DNA from: Gammaproteobacteria bacterium
Lineage (GTDB): Bacteria; Pseudomonadota; Gammaproteobacteria; UBA9339
Assembly (NCBI GenBank): GCA_018814965.1
Contig: JAHIYS010000118.1
Location: forward strand, 1 to 19,167
Direction of reading: 5' to 3'
Length of the DNA stretch: 19,167 nt
Below are positions 15,058-19,167 of the stretch, piece after piece. The number at the start of each line of letters is the position of its first letter. Positions within the stretch are counted from its first letter, which is position 1. Position numbers and translations under genes: made by a program. The notes beneath the pieces are model-generated. The model was not told where the DNA came from and did no database searches. It saw nothing but the letters and a program-made list of their open reading frames with translations.

Positions 15058-15200
15058 CAGCTGGCGATGGGATTACTCAGGTACACCCTGTACCTTCGCC
15101 CTCGCTAAAAACGCTCTGGCCAGTTCGCTTCGCTCACTGTTGCGAAATTTGGCAATCCTGACAAATTTGTCGAACTCCGCTTCGCGGGTTCTCATTCCAA
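15058..15200. repeat. R2 repeat with tRNA-Thr 3'-end sequence, copy 2 (longer)
   Basis: Same unit as copy 1, beginning AGCTGGCGATGGGATTACTC and continuing beyond it through CGAACTCCGCTTCGCGGGTT to CTCATTCC. The first 16 nt equal the tRNA-Thr end at 15252-15267. It ends 9 nt before the terminator hairpin that follows tRNA-Thr. Confidence 0.8.
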
Positions 15201-15208
15201 ATCTTCCA

Positions 15209-15251
15209 CCAATTAAAAAGGGTACAGTTACACTGTCCCCTTTTTAATTGG
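15209..15251. terminator. Bidirectional rho-independent terminator downstream of tRNA-Thr
   Basis: 20-bp inverted repeat (15209-15228 and 15232-15251) with one mismatch and a 3-nt loop. Read on the minus strand it is A5-GGGGACAGT-GTA-ACTGTACCC-T5, i.e. an A-tract, GC-rich stem and T-tract, directly after the tRNA. Its outermost bases overlap the encoded CCA of the tRNA. The GGGGACAGT motif also occurs in REP-like elements, so it may be of repeat origin. Confidence 0.75.
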
Positions 15252-15324
15252 AGCTGGCGATGGGATTCGAACCCGCGACCTGCTGATTACAAATCAGCTG
15301 CTCTGCCAACTGAGCTACGCCAGC
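15249..15324 (-). tRNA. tRNA-Thr (anticodon UGU)
   Basis: 76 nt with encoded CCA. The acceptor stem GCTGGCG pairs perfectly with CGCCAGC, discriminator T. The D-arm starts AGCTCAGTTGG; the anticodon arm GCTGA-TTTGTAA-TCAGC places TGT as anticodon; the T-arm is GCGGG-TTCGAAT-CCCAT-like (TTCGAATCC). The 3' end is the sequence repeated at the start of R2 copies 1 and 2. Confidence 0.95.
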
Positions 15325-15517
15325 CTTATTTCTTATTTAGCCTTATTTTAAACAGAATATCAAGAACCACAATAGCCAAATAAAGATATAACCTCTCAAA
15401 ACTCAAAAAAATGATTATTTTTTGATCTATTTAAAATGCTTGCCTCTATTCAGATTATCGTCTAAAACCAGCGTAAATCATGCTTAACCTATATATCGAC
15501 AAGAATAACCACTTCTG

Positions 15518-17926
15518 CTACCACCTAGAAACCGGGGAATCTAGACCAGTAGCATAATAAAAAACTTCCCCACATATAGAATCGATTCTTTCAACCAATT
15601 CGTCTTCTGATACAATCTCGATTAAGCTTTCGACCTCTTGAGCATTTAAACCCATAGCCTTGTATCGATACCTATCAATCTCATTAAGAATTAATCGCCT
15701 CCACTCTTTACCTTCATTCTTCAAATCATTTTCACAAACATCAACAACCTTTTCAATAATTCCCTCATCATAACATTGTGGTTTACCGCCAATAATATTC
15801 AATATTTTCCAAAAGTTTTTCCTATCGTTTTCAACAAAATCTTCTTTTAAAAAAACTGGACCAAGAAGATAATTCGCACCAGGCTGATCAATAATTTTTT
15901 TTGATCCTCTTACGCCAATTACATTATTCCAATCTATACCACTTGGAACAGCAATCTCTCTTAAAACTGCATCATGAATATTTTTACACCCATAATTAGC
16001 AGGTAAACTTAGTCCACCTTGAGCAAAAACAACATAAAGATTTGAACCATATCTTTTGGAAGTTGATAGAATTTTAGATGTGCTTACATATCCCCTTCTA
16101 CCAGGGCAGAATCTCTCACCACAAACACTAATTTTCCAAAAACCATCATTTTGGAGCTATCTCTCTTTAGTTTCCTTATCAGAAAATTTTGCATCTCCAT
16201 CTCCCTCAGCCCAAAATCCATTTGCAGCATAAACATCATCTAAGCTATTGTCATTGCCCCTAAAAGCGTAAACTGATTTACGATTAAATTCAGAAACATG
16301 AATATTATCTATAGATGAACAAGAATTATTCAAAGCACCAGGATACACCCTCTCTAAAATCTGTGTATATTCATCACAAAAGTTATAATCAGCATCATCG
16401 GTCTTTGATATATCATCTTTGTCACAAGCCATATCCATCCCAAATAATATCTCCTCCAACACCCTTTTTAGATATTCATCATAACTCATGCCCTGAGGCC
16501 GTTTATAATTAAACATGCTCTTGAGATAAATAGGATTAGGATAATATGCCCCTAACCCCTGTGCCTTTCTCTTATTTATTGTCCCCATAGTCACAAATCT
16601 ATCTATGCCATGAGTAATACTCTTAAATTTTTCCTGCTGCTGATTGCAAAAATCAATTAAATCTTCGATAGAAACAATACTTTGATTACCCTCTTGCAGA
16701 AATTTTTCCTGAAAATCAAAATGTTCTGATACTCCTTTAAAACCATTCAAAATAGCTTCTGCCAATTTAGATGGAGAAGAAATACCCCGATCATTATTTC
16801 CCCACCAACCAATAACCTCGGTCTGAAAAACAAAAGTAGCTTCTGGATCAAATATCTCAATTATCTTTCTATCTGCCTTTTTCTTATCACCAACATCACC
16901 GATATAAACAGTTACGATCTTATTCGACTCTTGACCATTTACCAAAGATTGAAAATTAGTAAGTTCCAACCAAACTTTTACACCGTCATTACAAAGTAGA
17001 ATCTGCTCCTCTATTTTAGGCAAGATATCTCTTGCGTCAAAATATGCTTTTTTAAAACCTGAACGCTTATCAAGTTTACGCCCCCTTCTCTCCTTTATTA
17101 ATCTAGAGATTTTTTCTGGACCATCAGGTTTATAACCTTCTTTTTGCAACATTTTAAGCTGTTCTATTATACTCTTAAATCCAGACTCAGTTTCATCACC
17201 TTCACTAATATCTTGATTCTTAATTTTTGCAGCATAAATATTTTCGAGCCAAGAAACTAAACCTGGTATATGAGTTAAGGTATAATCCAGAAAAGGCTTC
17301 TGAAAAATCCTGGCTTTATTCCAGTTATGTTTAAACTCAATTAGCTTTTTAATATCTAAGACTATCTTCCTCCTCTCAGAATTAATGGTGTAACTGCAGT
17401 TAAGACAAACAATATTGAGCCTCCCATCTTGATCAACATAGTAGTTTATTTGTTCATTAAATCGACTTATATGCGTACCATTTATAGCCATAAGAGCCTC
17501 TGCTAGATGTAACTTTGCCAATTGTTCATTTAGTTTTTCCCGGCATGCCACAGAACAGTCATCTATATTTTTTAACCCTGGATCAATTTTTGTAACAATG
17601 ACTGAAGCTTGGGCATTATTAGACTCGATGAATTGATTAGCATCTTCCACAACATATTGTGGAACCGTAGAAAAACCAAAGAAACTATATGCTTCGGTTA
17701 CAGACAAAATAAATTTTGCTCTGTCATGTTCATAAGGAAATATATTAAATAAATAATTGTTCCCATCTCTGCCGACATAAGAACCTCGCTCACCTTCAGA
17801 TACCCATACGATGCTATCCCTATCTTTTGGAAGATATCCTGCTTCTAAACGCTCATCAGCAAATGCGCCTGAAACACATGACATTAAAATAATAAATATT
17901 ATCAGAGAAGCAGATAAGGTTTTCAT
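15518..17926 (-). pseudogene. Exported protein with C-terminal cholera/pertussis-type ADP-ribosyltransferase domain, interrupted by in-frame TAG (16157-16159)
   Basis: From ATG 17926 (AGGAAA ribosome site) the frame runs 589 codons to TAG at 16157-16159, then stays open without another stop for 212 codons to TAG at 15518. Signal peptide MKTLSASLIIFIILMSCVSG, cut near Ala23 (AFA-DE); LMSC could instead be a lipobox. Residues ~24-545 are an unrecognised domain. Then comes the R-S-E ADP-ribosyltransferase pattern of the cholera/pertussis A-subunits: SVYAFRGNDNS with Arg556, followed by the DDVYAANGFW block; after the stop, RRGYVSTS (615-617 as STS) and LREIAVPSGIDW with candidate Glu657. The first Glu of the usual ExE is Leu here. 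The stop falls between Arg and STS, so the 589-aa product would be inactive; readthrough would give 802 aa. The target is unknown. A nonsense pseudogene is the simplest view. Confidence 0.75.
16157..17926 (-). CDS. Product up to the internal TAG of the ADP-ribosyltransferase gene (589 aa)
   Basis: This is the part that is translated if the TAG is read as a stop: signal peptide, the large N-terminal domain and only the first strand-helix (Arg motif) of the transferase domain. The N-terminal domain contains a CSVACREK and a CLNC pair, a long charged middle (residues ~270-330, KERRGRKLDKR) and a WWGNNDRG stretch. Near residues 152-175 a sequence NYYVDQDGRLNIV faintly resembles the N-x3-VD-x-DGRL-x-I catalytic-loop region of kinases, without the DFG motif, so no kinase call is made. 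It could still be secreted and act as a non-enzymatic product. Confidence 0.6.
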   Translation of the reverse strand: MKTLSASLIIFIILMSCVSGAFADERLEAGYLPKDRDSIVWVSEGERGSYVGRDGNNYLFNIFPYEHDRAKFILSVTEAYSFFGFSTVPQYVVEDANQFIESNNAQASVIVTKIDPGLKNIDDCSVACREKLNEQLAKLHLAEALMAINGTHISRFNEQINYYVDQDGRLNIVCLNCSYTINSERRKIVLDIKKLIEFKHNWNKARIFQKPFLDYTLTHIPGLVSWLENIYAAKIKNQDISEGDETESGFKSIIEQLKMLQKEGYKPDGPEKISRLIKERRGRKLDKRSGFKKAYFDARDILPKIEEQILLCNDGVKVWLELTNFQSLVNGQESNKIVTVYIGDVGDKKKADRKIIEIFDPEATFVFQTEVIGWWGNNDRGISSPSKLAEAILNGFKGVSEHFDFQEKFLQEGNQSIVSIEDLIDFCNQQQEKFKSITHGIDRFVTMGTINKRKAQGLGAYYPNPIYLKSMFNYKRPQGMSYDEYLKRVLEEILFGMDMACDKDDISKTDDADYNFCDEYTQILERVYPGALNNSCSSIDNIHVSEFNRKSVYAFRGNDNSLDDVYAANGFWAEGDGDAKFSDKETKER

Positions 17927-18027
17927 AATTTCCTGTTTTGTTATTATACGACACGATTTATTCTAACAGCAGATTATTAAGGGAAAATTAAACACCAGAT
18001 ATTCTAAGATACCACCTAATCCCTTTC

Positions 18028-19167
18028 CTATCCAAGCTCCATTGGATCAACATCTAAAAACCAGCGCAAACCGCCAGGAGGTTTTGTTTTTTCTATCAGA
18101 GTAATCAAAACTTCTATACTCTCTTGTAATCGTCCCCGGTTTTTATTTTGGATTAATAACTGCATCCGAAAATATCCCCCTTTACGCTCCATAGTAGTTG
18201 GGACCGGACCAAAAATATCTGTTAAGTTATTAAGCTTTGTCTTTGCTTTATCGCTAAGTTTAACCAAAAACTCTAATACCTCTTCATGATTTTTTCCCTC
18301 TGCTTGCAAAAGAGCTAAATATGAATATGGCGGTAATTCAGCAATCTGTCGCTCCTTAAAACAGTTATCAACAAAACCTGGATATCCGCCGTTAATCAAA
18401 TTTAATAGCAAGGGGTGGTGTGGATTATGTGTCTGTAAATAAACCTCTCCTGGCATCTCTCCTCTACCAGCACGCCCAGCAACCTGCGTGATTAATTGGG
18501 CCAAGTGTTCACTTGCACGGAAGTCTGAACTAAATAAACTCTGATCAACATTTAAAACTGCTGCCATAGTTACTTTGGGGAAATGATGCCCCTTCGCTAA
18601 CATTTGGGTACCAACTAAAATTTGATATTTTTCTTCATGGATATTTTTCAACATCTCTTCTAAAGAATTTTTTTTGCTTGTTGTATCACGATCAATTCGA
18701 ATCATCTTAGCATTAGGAAACAACTCTTGAAGTGATATTTCAACACGCTCAGTACCAGCGCCAAGCATCAATAGTTTCTCTTGCTCACACTGAGGACACT
18801 TCTTAGGAATTTGTATAACAATGCCACAATGATGACACCGCAAATGATGATTCTTCTTATGAAGAGTTAACCGCGCATCACAGTCTTTACAACCAGCTGC
18901 CCAACCACAGTGACTACAAATTAATATCGGCGCAAAACCTCGGCGATTTAAAAAAATTAAAACTTGTCCTCCATTGTCAAGATGCTTTCCTATTTGACAC
19001 AGCAAGTTCTCAGCAATACCATTTTTCAAACTCTGATTTCGCATATCAACAACATGGAAACTTGGCTTAATAGCGGTCCCGGCTCGATCCGGCAATTCTA
19101 AACCCAGATAACGCTTTTGTTTAACATTATAGATACTTTCAAGAGAGGGTGTCGCTGATCCCAAAAT
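18028..19167 (-). CDS. priA: Primosomal replication-restart helicase PriA, C-terminal half (5' end outside window)
   Basis: Frame open to the window edge (ILGSATPSLES, helicase motif III region). The zinc-binding block of the family is complete, with eight Cys between CSHCGW and CPQC (about 80-125 residues from the edge), then GAGTERVE, RIDRDTTSKK, the helicase VGTQMLAKGHHFP and QVAGRAGRGEMPG motifs (V and VI) and the C-terminal domain (GPVPTTMERKGGYFRMQLL). PriA restarts stalled replication forks by loading DnaB through PriB/DnaT. About 380 of roughly 730 residues are present. The neighbouring toxin-like gene lies 101 nt downstream and is not functionally linked. Confidence 0.97.
   Translation of the reverse strand: MLGSATPSLESIYNVKQKRYLGLELPDRAGTAIKPSFHVVDMRNQSLKNGIAENLLCQIGKHLDNGGQVLIFLNRRGFAPILICSHCGWAAGCKDCDARLTLHKKNHHLRCHHCGIVIQIPKKCPQCEQEKLLMLGAGTERVEISLQELFPNAKMIRIDRDTTSKKNSLEEMLKNIHEEKYQILVGTQMLAKGHHFPKVTMAAVLNVDQSLFSSDFRASEHLAQLITQVAGRAGRGEMPGEVYLQTHNPHHPLLLNLINGGYPGFVDNCFKERQIAELPPYSYLALLQAEGKNHEEVLEFLVKLSDKAKTKLNNLTDIFGPVPTTMERKGGYFRMQLLIQNKNRGRLQESIEVLITLIEKTKPPGGLRWFLDVDPMELG

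Noticed and set aside
16157..16159. TAG encoding pyrrolysine or a recoded amber codon
   Set aside because: The same gene and another gene here end in TAG as an apparent true stop, and no pyl genes or recoding hairpin are visible. Nonsense mutation is simpler; kept only as a finding to test.

Overview
The window is AT-rich, gene-dense bacterial chromosome, most likely from a gammaproteobacterium. The PriA fragment at the right edge has a gammaproteobacterial-style cysteine/zinc region, and the tRNA-Thr(UGU) is gammaproteobacterial-like with an encoded CCA. Low GC, short gaps, AspD/AspT, a cholera-toxin-like ADP-ribosyltransferase and repeat elements would suit a host-associated or anoxic-niche lineage such as a Legionellales relative, but the species cannot be named from sequence alone.

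Left part, mostly plus strand (1-6359): the C-terminal part of a CopB-type (P1B-3) heavy-metal ATPase, followed by a small membrane protein with a methionine-rich tail; a hairpin; a minus-strand stand-alone condensation/acyltransferase-fold protein; a decayed IS30-family transposase fragment; then the two-gene operon aspD-aspT. AspT imports aspartate, AspD makes alanine and CO2, and AspT exports the alanine, conserving energy as proton motive force.

Middle, all minus strand (11768 down to 6430): a cluster resembling the Mrp/'orange protein' (ORP) clusters of anaerobes. It has a DUF134/UPF0251 regulator with a perfect 30-bp palindrome just upstream, two NifX/ORP-like proteins, a Gly/Arg/Gln-rich zinc-ribbon protein, two MinD/Mrp-type ATPases each carrying two [4Fe-4S] ferredoxin motifs, an IscU/NifU-like scaffold, a PaaI-like thioesterase and a NapH-like membrane polyferredoxin. 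No nitrogenase genes are present; the cluster looks like metal-sulfur cluster handling and redox chemistry.

Right-middle (11850-15330), an accessory region: an exported Cys-containing protein, then three short proteins with textbook double-glycine leaders (L-x3-E-x3-[VI]-x-G-G), each with a hydrophobic Gly-rich or transmembrane segment and several cysteines, so candidate microcin/bacteriocin-like peptides. They are interspersed with copies of a ~100-bp MITE-like inverted-repeat element (R1). Next comes a lipoprotein gene between two direct copies of a second repeat (R2), whose first 16-17 nt equal the 3' end of the adjacent tRNA-Thr gene, suggesting tRNA-targeted insertion.

Right end (15518-17926): a gene for an exported protein whose C-terminal part is a cholera/pertussis-type ADP-ribosyltransferase. 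The frame is cut by one in-frame TAG between the catalytic Arg motif and the STS motif, then stays open for 212 more codons. It is either a very recent pseudogene or a readthrough gene. The window closes inside priA.
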